Assembly (NCBI GenBank): GCA_004555425.1 | Contig: SFID01000052.1 | Location: forward strand, 1 to 15,514 | DNA: 15,514 bases | Source: Bacteroidales bacterium | GTDB lineage: Bacteria > Bacteroidota > Bacteroidia > Bacteroidales > Bacteroidaceae | Direction of reading: 5' to 3' | Part shown: positions 7,081 to 14,750 of the stretch, one piece after another | Layout: every line of letters starts with the position of its first letter | Position numbering within the stretch: position 1 is the stretch's first letter | Notes under the pieces: generated by a model | Told to the model about the DNA's origin: nothing | The model's database searches: none | What the model saw: the letters and a program-made list of their open reading frames with translations, nothing else | Translations under genes and position numbers: made by a program

Positions 7081-9003
7081 TTACTTCACCTCCTCGAAGT
7101 CGGCATCCTGGATGTTGTCCTTCTGCTGGCCGCCTTGGTTGCAGCTTCCGCCGCAGCCGGCATTCATGTCGGGACCGGGCTGTGCGCCTGCTGCACCTGC
7201 CTGCTGATACATGGCGGCGCTGGCTGCTTGCCATGCGTTGTTGAGTTCGGCAATGGCGGCATCGATGGCGGCTAGGTCTTGTGCCTTGTGGGCATCCTTG
7301 AGCTTGTCGTGGGCTGCCTGGATGCTGGCCTTCTGGTCTGCGGAGAGTTTGTCGCCGAGTTCTTCGAGCTGCTTTTCGGTTTGGAAAATCATACTGTCGG
7401 CCTGGTTGATTTTGTCCACGCGCTCGCGCTCCTTCTTGTCGGCTTCGGCGTTGGCTTCGGCTTCGGCCTTCATGCGGTTGATTTCGTCTTCCGAGAGACC
7501 GCTGGAGGCTTCGATGCGGATGGCCTGCTCCTTGCCCGTGGCCTTATCTACGGCTTTCACATTGAGGATACCGTTGGCGTCGATGTCGAAGGTTACTTCG
7601 ATTTGGGGCACACCGCGGCGTGCGGGAGCGATGCCTGCAAGGTTGAAGCGGCCAATGCTCTTGTTGTCGCGTGCAAACTGACGCTCGCCCTGCAGAACGT
7701 GGATGGTCACTTCGGGCTGGTTGTCCTCAGCGGTGGAGAACACCTGGCTCTTCTTGAAGGGGATGGTTGTGTTGGCTTCGATGAGCTTGGTCATCACGCC
7801 GCCGAGGGTTTCGATACCGAGAGAGAGGGGCGTCACGTCGAGGAGAACTACATCGCCTACGCCTTCTTCGCGGTTGAGGATGGCACCCTGAATGGCAGCA
7901 CCTACGGCTACTACTTCGTCGGGGTTTACGCCCTTTGAAGGAGCCTTACCGAAGAAGTCCTGAACCAACTGCTGAACAGCAGGAATACGTGTGGAACCAC
8001 CCACGAGGATTACCTCGTCAATGTCGCTGGTGCTCAGACCTGCACCCTGAAGGGCTGCCTGACAAGGAGCCTTACATGCTTCGATGAGGTTGTGGGCGAG
8101 GGCTTCAAACTTAGCACGGCTGAGTGTCTTCACAAGGTGCTTGGGCACACCGCCTACGGGCATGATGTAGGGCAGGTTGATTTCGGTGGTCGTCGAGCTG
8201 GAGAGGGCAATCTTGGCGTTCTCTGCGGCTTCCTTCAGGCGCTGCATGGCCATGGGGTCGGTGGAGAGGTCGGCGCCCTCGTCGTTCTTGAATTCCTGTA
8301 CGAGCCAGTCAATGATGACGTGGTCGAAATCGTCGCCACCGAGGTGGGTATCGCCGTTGGTGGAGAGCACTTCGAATACGCCGCCACCAAATTCGAGGAT
8401 GGAGATATCGAAGGTACCGCCACCGAGGTCGAACACGGCAATCTTCATATCCTTGTTGGCCTTGTCAATACCGTATGCCAGGGCGGCAGCGGTAGGCTCG
8501 TTAACGATACGCTTTACGTCGAGACCTGCAATCTGGCCAGCCTCTTTCGTGGCCTGACGCTGTGAGTCGCTGAAGTAGGCAGGCACGGTGATAACGGCTT
8601 CCGTCACTTCCTGTCCGAGGTAATCCTCGGCGGTCTTCTTCATTTTCTGGAGCGTCATTGCCGAGATTTCCTGCGGCGTGTACATACGTCCATCGATGTC
8701 AACGCGGGGTGTGTTGTTGTCGCCGCGCACTACGGTGTAGGGCACGCGCGAGATTTCCTTCTGCACCTGGTCGTAGGTTTCGCCCATAAAGCGCTTGATG
8801 GAGTAGATGGTGCGCTTGGGGTTGGTCACGGCCTGTCGCTTGGCGGGTTCGCCCACTTTGCGTTCACCGCCTTCCACGAAAGCTACGATGGAGGGCGTGG
8901 TGCGCTTGCCCTCGCTGTTGGTGATTACTACGGGCTCGTTTCCTTCAAATACGGCTACGCAAGAGTTCGTAGTACCTAAGTCAATTCCAATAATCTTTCC
9001 CAT
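7081..9003 (-). CDS. dnaK: Molecular chaperone DnaK (Hsp70)
   Basis: Cytosolic ATP-dependent chaperone, 640 aa, full length. The nucleotide-binding domain has the phosphate-1 loop (IGIDLGTTNSCVAV, residues 4-17), the DLGGGTFD phosphate-2 loop and VGGSTRIP. The linker VVLLDVTPLSLGIE joins the substrate-binding domain and lid. The tail ends EEVK, as in Bacteroidota DnaKs. The gene stands alone: no grpE or dnaJ lies next to it. The disordered tail has two cysteines in a CGGSC patch, which I do not associate with ordinary DnaK tails. No consensus TAnnTTTG promoter is found within ~470 bases upstream, so an alternative promoter or a long leader is likely. Confidence 0.98.
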   Translation of the reverse strand: MGKIIGIDLGTTNSCVAVFEGNEPVVITNSEGKRTTPSIVAFVEGGERKVGEPAKRQAVTNPKRTIYSIKRFMGETYDQVQKEISRVPYTVVRGDNNTPRVDIDGRMYTPQEISAMTLQKMKKTAEDYLGQEVTEAVITVPAYFSDSQRQATKEAGQIAGLDVKRIVNEPTAAALAYGIDKANKDMKIAVFDLGGGTFDISILEFGGGVFEVLSTNGDTHLGGDDFDHVIIDWLVQEFKNDEGADLSTDPMAMQRLKEAAENAKIALSSSTTTEINLPYIMPVGGVPKHLVKTLSRAKFEALAHNLIEACKAPCQAALQGAGLSTSDIDEVILVGGSTRIPAVQQLVQDFFGKAPSKGVNPDEVVAVGAAIQGAILNREEGVGDVVLLDVTPLSLGIETLGGVMTKLIEANTTIPFKKSQVFSTAEDNQPEVTIHVLQGERQFARDNKSIGRFNLAGIAPARRGVPQIEVTFDIDANGILNVKAVDKATGKEQAIRIEASSGLSEDEINRMKAEAEANAEADKKERERVDKINQADSMIFQTEKQLEELGDKLSADQKASIQAAHDKLKDAHKAQDLAAIDAAIAELNNAWQAASAAMYQQAGAAGAQPGPDMNAGCGGSCNQGGQQKDNIQDADFEEVK

Positions 9004-9439
9004 GATAGTGTATTTTTTTATTTGTTATTATTATCGTGAATTACTCTGGGCGGGTCCGCCTCACTCCTTATATATAATAAGGTGTGGCGTGTGCTCGCTC
9101 GCTTATGATTATGCAAGGAGCGTGCCAAAAAAAGGATTGGCTGGCGGTTTCTGTCATCCGAAAGTTGGATCCTGCCATTTTTGCTGCCAAAATGACAGAA
9201 GCGAAAGGCGCTATACTTCTGCAACGGCGCATTCCTTATTGGGGGGACGGCCCCCAAAAGGAGTTCGCAAGCCTGCCACCATTTCCCTGTTTCGGGGAGC
9301 GCTCTCGTTGCTACGAATAATCACACACAATGACTGCGGAGGCTTCCGCGCAGATATTTCCCGAGTTGCTCTTTTGCCCCATTCCCCCTCCCCCTCGTAA
9401 TATAACACATCTCAGGGGCTCGTGTGTGCAAAACTCGTC
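9004..9439. other. Gene-free dnaK upstream region
   Basis: No convincing ORF on either strand. It contains a small CCTTAT/ATAAGG inverted pair (9066-9071, 9077-9082), the inverted repeat at 9172-9198, and a 7-bp GC-rich hairpin (9239-9245 with 9251-9257) without a T-tract. I see no promoter consensus for dnaK. Confidence 0.5.
9172..9198 (-). promoter_or_regulatory. Inverted repeat upstream of dnaK, possible heat-shock control site
   Basis: CTGCCATTTT (9172-9181) and AAAATGACAG (9189-9198) form a 10-bp inverted repeat with one mismatch. Read on the - strand it contains three TGnCA/TGGCA units at short spacing. It lies ~170 bases before the dnaK start. A wider 8-bp pair (TCTGTCAT near 9150, ATGACAGA at 9192-9199) shares one arm. 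The TGGCA spacing resembles a sigma-54 promoter but is one base too long. Confidence 0.35.
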
Positions 9440-9475
9440 TTTTAACATTTCGCAGGTTGTTGCGAAATGTTAAAA
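9440..9475. promoter_or_regulatory. Perfect 15-bp inverted repeat abutting a promoter (operator-like)
   Basis: TTTTAACATTTCGCA (9440-9454) is exactly complementary to 9461-9475, with a 6-base spacer. It ends 3 bases before the -33 element of the promoter at 9479-9510, where an activator or repressor would bind. TTAACATTTCG recurs once more at 9743-9753. The regulator is unknown. Confidence 0.55.
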
Positions 9476-9478
9476 CGA

Positions 9479-9510
9479 TTTGCATTTCGCGCGAAAATGT
9501 ATTATCTTTG
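9479..9510 (+). promoter_or_regulatory. Consensus Bacteroidota promoter
   Basis: TTTG (9479-9482), a 20-base gap, then TATCTTTG (9503-9510): full matches to both elements at ideal spacing. The start is predicted near 9515, which is the first base of a terminator hairpin rather than a gene. Confidence 0.75.
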
Positions 9511-9518
9511 TACTAGTG

Positions 9519-9561
9519 AAGAGGAGAGAGCCCTAAACACGGGGTTCTTTCCTCTTTTTTT
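9519..9561 (+). terminator. Intrinsic terminator immediately after a promoter
   Basis: Bases 9519-9534 pair with 9541-9556 over 16 positions without a break (three G-T pairs as DNA, G-U in RNA), with a 6-base loop AAACAC, then a T-run to 9561. Because the promoter at 9479-9510 starts transcription only a few bases before it, the product would be an RNA of about 45 bases unless read-through occurs. Confidence 0.7.
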
Positions 9562-9845
9562 GGCCATTATAAAGGCAGAAATACATCGGAAGTTGGAAAT
9601 TCTATATGCTTTTGCGGATTTTCTAGATGCTTTATCGGAAATTTTCTTGGCTTTATCGGTGCGCGGATTGACGATGTAGAGATTTTTTCGCAGCCGAAAA
9701 TATAAAAGATATTAAATCTTTTCGCCCGAAAAAAGTTGGGATTTAACATTTCGAGGGATTACGCAGGTAGTTGTTTACCCTATAAATTCAGTTTTTATCG
9801 GTCATCAACGAAAGTATGTGGGGATGGTGGAAACTTCGTTATCTG
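9562..9845. other. AT-rich non-coding stretch
   Basis: No supported gene. Small stems occur at 9706-9711 with 9716-9721, and at 9718-9724 with 9727-9733; they overlap and could be alternatives. TTTAACATTTCG at 9742-9753 repeats half of the operator-like palindrome upstream. If the 9519-9561 terminator is an attenuator, this would be the leader of whatever lies downstream. Confidence 0.4.
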
Positions 9846-10022
9846 ATGAATCACAACACTCGGCGAGCTTACGAGTTTATTGACGAAGCTCAGCGCCTCC
9901 TGACGGTCAAGGAGGAAGATATTGATTGGGCGTCCCTGGAAGGATTGCCCGAAATAAAGTGCCGCACGTGGCTCTCGCTCTCACCGAAAACCGAGAGCAA
10001 GCCACGTGCGGCACATTGCTAG
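9846..10022 (+). CDS. Doubtful small ORF, 58 codons
   Basis: An ATG at 9846 (or 9816 for 68 codons) opens a frame beginning MNHNTRRAYEFIDEAQRLL, a plausible charged helix. The last third is translated from the inverted repeat at 9959-10014, which looks like the terminator of the opposite gene, so the C-terminus is unlikely to be under protein selection. It could be a truncated remnant, a small real protein, or chance. I recognise no family and see no dedicated promoter or ribosome binding site. Confidence 0.22.
   Translation: MNHNTRRAYEFIDEAQRLLTVKEEDIDWASLEGLPEIKCRTWLSLSPKTESKPRAAHC
9959..10014 (-). terminator. Terminator of the transglutaminase-like gene
   Basis: A perfect 14-bp GC-rich stem (9959-9972 with 10001-10014) encloses a second stem (9977-9982 with 9993-9998). 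Read on the - strand it starts 37 bases after the stop codon and is followed by TTTATTTC. The stem is strong; the T-tract is moderate. Confidence 0.7.
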
Positions 10023-10050
10023 TATGCTTCTGCGCACACCATATCCTGGT

Positions 10051-12723
10051 CTACTTGCCTATCTGCTGGGCCGTGCGGGCCATGCGCTCGCCGATGCCGA
10101 TGGTGTAGCCCTGGGTGCGCAGGACGACGCGGTCGAAGGTATCGGCGATAATCACGATGGGAAGGTCGTTGCTGTGAACCAGGCCGCTGGCTGTCAGGTC
10201 GGTCAGGCAGACACCGCCCTCGTCCACTCCGAAATGCACGGTGGAGGGCAGGCGGGTGAACTCGCCGCGCTGCTGATTGAAACGCTCCAGTTCGGCGCGC
10301 GAGGGGAAGAGCAGCAATATCGGTCGTCCCCAACGCTCCAGCGCCTCGGCTTCGCGCTCCAGGTCGTGGAGGATATGGTTGCTCGGCTCGTGGCCGGCGC
10401 GCAACAGGGCCAGGGCGTAGTAGCCGCGACCCGTGACGGAGAGCAGCGAACGAACGCTCTGCGAGGCGGCATCGTAGAAGCGGTTCTCGCTGCCGAAGCG
10501 ACCGATGACCTGCACGCGCGTGGTGTCCTGTCGCATGACGAGCGTTTCGGTCTGTGCGGGGCTGGCAGCACCACGACTTTCCGTCACGGGGAAGAAACTG
10601 AGCCGTGCCAGCACACCGCCGTCGGCCATGCGTGTGCCAGAGGTCAAGACGTAGTTGCCTGCGGGCATTTCGCGTCCACCAGCAAACTGATGCTGCCAGT
10701 CGTCCTCCTCGGGATATTCCTGGAGTTGGGGCATGCCGTCAGCGAGGCGGCTGAGCGTGAAGTGGGTGTAGTACTTCGGATTCTCCATACCGTCGCGCGG
10801 GGTGAAGCGCAGGGCGGTAGTGCCCACGGCGGGCTTGTCAGCGGCAGCGGTCTGTTGGCCAAACGCCACGTCCCTCCACTGCTGGTCCTTGTCCTTATAT
10901 TGCACGCGACCATCCACGGCATTGATGCGCGCGGGAATACCTGCCGTGCGAGCGATGGCCACAAAGAGAGCACCCATGGAGCGAACGTCGGCGTGGCGCA
11001 AGCGGTGGGCCGACTCGGGCGAGAGCCACAGGCGCAGCGGATTCCAATCCTTGTCCGCCTGGATGTTTTTCCTGATCCACGCAACAATGCGCTGGGGCTC
11101 CTTGGCAAAGGCGCGCATCTCTTTCTCGGCGAAGGCGCGCTGCATATAACTGCGCCAGGGCGTCAGGTGCTCGTTGGCAATGCGCGGGCTGGCCACGTAG
11201 GTCATCGTCTCGGCTTCGCGGGCGGCTGTCTGTGCGGACGGCAGGTCAGTGTGAAGGATATGGTCGCCCACCACTGCGGGGTCGAAATCGCGCAGGTCCT
11301 TGTCCGTGAGGATTTCGAGGAGGCTGAGGGCGCGCGTGCCGTATTGGCGATAGAGGGAAAGCACGGCGGCCGAATTGCCGCGGCTCTTCCGCACGAGAGC
11401 CACAAGGCGCTGGAAGGCGGCATCGGTCATAGGCGTGTCGGCAAGGGTCGTGCGCACCTGTTCCTCGGTGGGGAAACTGCCCACATAGGCCATGCGGATG
11501 CTGTCCTCGCGGCTCAGGCGTCGTGTGTTCTCGGCTATCTGTTCGTCCGTGAGGGCTGGCAGATTGTTTTCGCCTCGGGGCGGCGTGATGTCGAGGTTGA
11601 GGTCGAAGCGCTCGCCTGCCTTGTACGCCAGTCTTAGGGTGGTGACGCCTGGTGTGCCCGGCGTGATTTTCGCTAGGCCGAAGTGCGTTCCGTCGCTGGC
11701 CCAGGCCACGAGGTCGCCGATACCTGCGGTGATGCGGGCGCGGCCCTGGTTGTCGGTTTTGGTGGAGAGCACGGTGAAGAGTTCGGCATAGTTATATACC
11801 TTGAAGTCAATGCGCACGCCAGCGGCTGGCTGGCCGTCCGTACCAACCACCTGCACCGTGGCAGGTGCCGTCCGCGCATAACCATCGGTCACGTTGATTT
11901 CGGTGAAACAGTTCGTGCGGCTCATCACGTCCTCGGGCCCATCGTAGCGGCCGAACACCTTGGTGTGCATCAGCATTCCGCGCGAAGCAGGCGCATTGAA
12001 CCACCCCAGATTCAGCACAGGCTCGGGCTCGCAGGCACCGAGGAAGTACCATTTGCCGTCAACCCAGGCCTCCACCCAGGCGTGGTTGTCGTCCGTATGT
12101 GCCCAGCGCGGGGTATAAACCTGCCGAGCGGGAATGCCCACGGCGCGCAGTGCGGCCACGGTGTAGGTGGATTCTTCACCGCAGCGGCCAATGGCGGATC
12201 GCATACTAGAGAGCGGTGGTGATGTGCGCGAGTCGGAGGGCTGGTACGTCACGTGCTCGTGGCACCAATGGTTCACTTCGAGCACGGCCTCGTACATAGA
12301 GAGTCCCCGCACGCGGTCACGGAGTTCGGCATAGCACGTGGTGCGAAAGGTGTCCAGATGCTCGTTGTTCACACGCACGGGCAGTACGAAATGCCGCCAT
12401 TCGCGGTCGGGAATCTGGCTGCCCCACGGCATCTCGCGGCGGGCGCGCAGGGCGCATTCCACCTGTTCGACGTAGAACTCTGGCGCATAGTCGGCCACGT
12501 CAGGCAAGGCCATATAGGCGTAGAGGAACTCGAGGGCAGCACGTGCCTCGGGCGTCTTGGCCAGGGCTACGGCCTCTCGCGCCTGGCCCATAGCGGGCAG
12601 TTGGCAACGGGCTGCGAAATCGCTATGCACGACGTCTGTGGTCTGCGCACGCAGGTGGTGCAGGGGGAGAAGCGAAAGGGCCAATGCGGTGCAAAGGCAG
12701 CGGGCTTGGAAGGGGAGTTTCAT
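10051..12723 (-). CDS. Secreted transglutaminase-like cysteine-protease-fold protein
   Basis: An 890-aa exported protein. Residues 1-26 are a signal peptide (MKLPFQARCLC, hydrophobic core, LRAQ). A transglutaminase-like core follows, with Cys181 in GRCGEES and His214 in DDNHAWVEAWVDGKW; Glu232 in GACEPEP sits where the usual catalytic Asp would be. Residues ~275-378 look like an Ig/carboxypeptidase-regulatory type beta domain. A second, degenerate transglutaminase-like repeat lies around 560-620: RSMGALFVAIARTAGIPAR lines up with the first core but has Ser for the Cys. The C-terminal ~130 residues look like an alpha/beta, possibly thioredoxin-like, fold. In Bacteroidota such proteins are mostly periplasmic or surface proteins of unknown substrate. 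It lies 198 bases downstream of the PurF-like gene on the same strand and may be read through from it. Confidence 0.85.
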   Translation of the reverse strand: MKLPFQARCLCTALALSLLPLHHLRAQTTDVVHSDFAARCQLPAMGQAREAVALAKTPEARAALEFLYAYMALPDVADYAPEFYVEQVECALRARREMPWGSQIPDREWRHFVLPVRVNNEHLDTFRTTCYAELRDRVRGLSMYEAVLEVNHWCHEHVTYQPSDSRTSPPLSSMRSAIGRCGEESTYTVAALRAVGIPARQVYTPRWAHTDDNHAWVEAWVDGKWYFLGACEPEPVLNLGWFNAPASRGMLMHTKVFGRYDGPEDVMSRTNCFTEINVTDGYARTAPATVQVVGTDGQPAAGVRIDFKVYNYAELFTVLSTKTDNQGRARITAGIGDLVAWASDGTHFGLAKITPGTPGVTTLRLAYKAGERFDLNLDITPPRGENNLPALTDEQIAENTRRLSREDSIRMAYVGSFPTEEQVRTTLADTPMTDAAFQRLVALVRKSRGNSAAVLSLYRQYGTRALSLLEILTDKDLRDFDPAVVGDHILHTDLPSAQTAAREAETMTYVASPRIANEHLTPWRSYMQRAFAEKEMRAFAKEPQRIVAWIRKNIQADKDWNPLRLWLSPESAHRLRHADVRSMGALFVAIARTAGIPARINAVDGRVQYKDKDQQWRDVAFGQQTAAADKPAVGTTALRFTPRDGMENPKYYTHFTLSRLADGMPQLQEYPEEDDWQHQFAGGREMPAGNYVLTSGTRMADGGVLARLSFFPVTESRGAASPAQTETLVMRQDTTRVQVIGRFGSENRFYDAASQSVRSLLSVTGRGYYALALLRAGHEPSNHILHDLEREAEALERWGRPILLLFPSRAELERFNQQRGEFTRLPSTVHFGVDEGGVCLTDLTASGLVHSNDLPIVIIADTFDRVVLRTQGYTIGIGERMARTAQQIGK

Positions 12724-12793
12724 AAGCGGGGAAAAGGATTTGCAAGATATATGGGAGGAGATGGTTAATAGAAATCTGCGGGAGCGGAAACAG

Positions 12794-12898
12794 CGAGCCC
12801 GCCAGCAGGAAACGAACAGGCAGAAGCGTTCGCCTCCTCGGGCACGATGGCCACGGGAGACCTATTCTGCATGGTTCCGTTTCTTGCTGGCGGGCTCG
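12794..12898 (-). repeat. Long imperfect stem-loop between the PurF-like and transglutaminase-like genes
   Basis: Bases 12794-12813 and 12879-12898 are complementary with one mismatch. Inside, 12814-12825 pairs with 12865-12877 around a small internal loop, giving a stem of about 30 bp and a 40-base loop. It begins 24 bases after the stop of the PurF-like gene. There is no T-tract on the exit side, so it is not a standard terminator; mRNA processing, protection or partial termination are options. Confidence 0.6.
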
Positions 12899-12921
12899 TC
12901 ATAGCGGCAGGTGTGTGGAGG

Positions 12922-14340
12922 CTAGTGCTTGCAGCAACCCGTGCCGTCGAAGCAGTGGGTGCAAAGTTTGCACTTGGGCAGGCCGATGGCCTTTACGAGC
13001 GTCTCAAGCTTGTTGAATTTGAGCGTGGTGAGGTTCAGTTGGCGGCGGATTTCCTCCACCATACGCTGATATTCGGGCGAATCGGTCTGGGCGTATTTCT
13101 CCAGATTCTTATTCTCGTCGCCCTCGAAATCCTTGATGATGCGGCGCGTGATGAGTTCCATGTTGCTCTTGCTGGAAGTGAAGCCGATGAAGGGGCAACC
13201 GTAGATGAGGGGCGGACAGGCAATGCGCATGTGCACCTCTTTGGCACCGTCGTCAAAGAGCACCTTCACGTTATCGCGCAACTGCGTGCCGCGCACGATG
13301 CTGTCGTCGCAGAAGAGCAGGCGCTTGTCCTGGAGCAGTGCGCGGTTGGCAATGAGTTTCATCTTAGCCACGAGGTTGCGCATCTCCTGGTTGGCGGGCG
13401 TGAAACTGCGGGGCCAGGTGGGCGTGTATTTGCTGATGGCGCGCTGATAGGGGCGCTGCATACCGTCGGCATAGCCTAGGGCCATTCCAACTCCCGAATC
13501 GGGAATGCCGCAAACGCAGTCCACCGCTGTGTCGTCCTCGCTACCCATCATTTTGCCCATTTGGTAGCGCACGTCCTCCACGTTGCGGCCTTCGTAGGTC
13601 GAGGTGGGGAAACCGTAGTACACCCACAGGAAGGAACAAATCTGCATCTCCTCTTCGGGCTGGCGCATTTGCTCGATGCCATCGTGGCGCAGACGGACGA
13701 TTTCGCCAGGACCCACGAAATGCTCAATGCTGTAGTCCAGATTGACAAAGGAGGTCGTCTCGGAAGTGGCGGCGTATGCGCCGTCCTTCTTGCCAATGAC
13801 GATGGGCGTGCGTCCCCACTTGTCGCGGGCGGCAATGATGCCGTCTTCGGTGAGCAGGAGCATGGAGCAGGAACCCTCGATGTGGCGATAGACATTCTCA
13901 ATGCCGTCCACGAAATCCTTGCCCTGGATAATCAGGAGCGAGATGAGTTCGGTAGGATTCGTCTTGCCCGAAGATAGTTCGGCAAAGTGCATTCCTTCGT
14001 GGAGCAACTGCGTGGCCAACTCGTCCAGGTTTTGAATCTTGGCCACGGTGACGATGGCGAAGCGCCCTAGGTGGGAGTTGATAATCAAGGGTTGCGCATC
14101 GGTATCGCTGATGACGCCAATGCCCGCCCGACAGCCTTGAAACTTTCCAAGCGTAGGCTCAAACTTGGTGCGGAAGTACGAGCTCTCGAGGTTGTGGATG
14201 GAGCGCGTGAACGCGTTCGTCTCGCTGTTGTAGCCAGCCATACCGCCGCGCCTTGTACCGAGATGTGAATTGTAGTCTGTCCCATAGAACAGGTCTGCCG
14301 TGCAGTCCTGCAAGGAAATGGTTCCAAAAAATCCTCCCAT
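12922..14340 (-). CDS. PurF-like amidophosphoribosyltransferase paralogue lacking glutaminase residues
   Basis: 472 aa with the two-domain plan of PurF (glutamine PRPP amidotransferase, first step of purine synthesis). The type I phosphoribosyltransferase half is intact: CGIPDSG (277-283), PRSF (310-313) and the PRPP loop LLFCDDSIVRGT (341-352). The N-terminal half has lost key glutaminase residues: it starts MGG instead of MCG, so the N-terminal nucleophilic Cys is absent; the usual GHxRY-S/T motif is GVISDTD; and HNGN is replaced by VAKIQN. Cys235, Cys382, Cys460 and Cys463 match the four [4Fe-4S] ligands of B. subtilis PurF by position and context. ATG 14340 is chosen because it gives the family N-terminus and follows a good promoter; the frame stays open to 14508 by chance. 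It may use ammonia, have another role, or be regulatory. I leave the symbol empty because it is not a canonical PurF. Confidence 0.88.
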   Translation of the reverse strand: MGGFFGTISLQDCTADLFYGTDYNSHLGTRRGGMAGYNSETNAFTRSIHNLESSYFRTKFEPTLGKFQGCRAGIGVISDTDAQPLIINSHLGRFAIVTVAKIQNLDELATQLLHEGMHFAELSSGKTNPTELISLLIIQGKDFVDGIENVYRHIEGSCSMLLLTEDGIIAARDKWGRTPIVIGKKDGAYAATSETTSFVNLDYSIEHFVGPGEIVRLRHDGIEQMRQPEEEMQICSFLWVYYGFPTSTYEGRNVEDVRYQMGKMMGSEDDTAVDCVCGIPDSGVGMALGYADGMQRPYQRAISKYTPTWPRSFTPANQEMRNLVAKMKLIANRALLQDKRLLFCDDSIVRGTQLRDNVKVLFDDGAKEVHMRIACPPLIYGCPFIGFTSSKSNMELITRRIIKDFEGDENKNLEKYAQTDSPEYQRMVEEIRRQLNLTTLKFNKLETLVKAIGLPKCKLCTHCFDGTGCCKH

Positions 14341-14397
14341 AGTGTATTCTCTGTGTGTTGTTGAGGTTTGATAGTCAAGTCCGCCTTGCGCTGTTCC

Positions 14398-14445
14398 GTT
14401 GCCATCCACCCTCTTCTCCTGAAATAACGGGGGTGGAAGGGCAAC
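14398..14445 (-). promoter_or_regulatory. Stem-loop in the leader of the PurF-like gene
   Basis: Bases 14398-14411 pair with 14431-14445 (GTTGCC with GGCAAC outside, CCACCC with GGGTGG inside, a small internal loop between them). It lies in the ~130-base untranslated leader. No T-run follows, so it is not a simple terminator; I recognise no known riboswitch. Confidence 0.4.
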
Positions 14446-14477
14446 TGCCAAGCCGCACAGGCCAACCTTTGCAGGCG

Positions 14478-14509
14478 CAAAATTACGCCAAGGTCCCAAA
14501 ACGGCCAAA
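14478..14509 (-). promoter_or_regulatory. Promoter of the PurF-like gene
   Basis: On the - strand TTTG (14509-14506), a 20-base gap, then TAATTTTG (14485-14478): perfect matches to the Bacteroidota -33 and -7 elements at ideal spacing. The predicted start is near 14473, leaving a leader of about 130 bases. Confidence 0.8.
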
Positions 14510-14750
14510 CGATTGGCAGTTTTTTTGACAGTTGGTTCTTAAACCAGCTGGCGATGTATTCGTGGCTGTCGCACCGCAGATTTTTGTTGTCCATAAAGGA
14601 ACTAGCAGCTACGCGACTGCAGGGAAAACAAGAAGATATATGGCCGTTTCGGTGGCGAGGGACATGCTATTTGCAGCAGCATTCGTAGACGTGGAGGGGG
14701 ATGTCGTCGGTTTTGGGGCGTCTAGGCTTTGACGGTAATTGATTCTGCCA

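Noticed and set aside
9172..9198. Sigma-54 promoter for dnaK
   Set aside because: TTGGCA and ATGGCA are present on the - strand, but the spacing from GG to GC is one base too long for the strict -24/-12 requirement.
9467..9679. + strand frame of 70 codons
   Set aside because: It begins inside the operator-like palindrome and runs through the promoter and terminator hairpin; the composition does not look like a protein.
10006..11637. Long + strand open frame of 543 codons
   Set aside because: It is antisense to the transglutaminase-like gene, whose frame has a signal peptide and catalytic motifs. High GC at third positions keeps the complementary frame open; the translation has no recognisable domain.
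14341..14508. N-terminal extension of the PurF-like protein containing LCGL, which resembles the MCG nucleophile site
   Set aside because: The extension is upstream of or overlaps the promoter and leader, and LCGL is followed by sequence unrelated to PurF. The family N-terminus MGGFFGT starts at 14340.
14085..14594. - strand frame of 169 codons starting MDNKNLRCDSHEY
   Set aside because: It overlaps the PurF-like promoter, leader and N-terminus in another frame; the downstream part is a shadow of the real gene.
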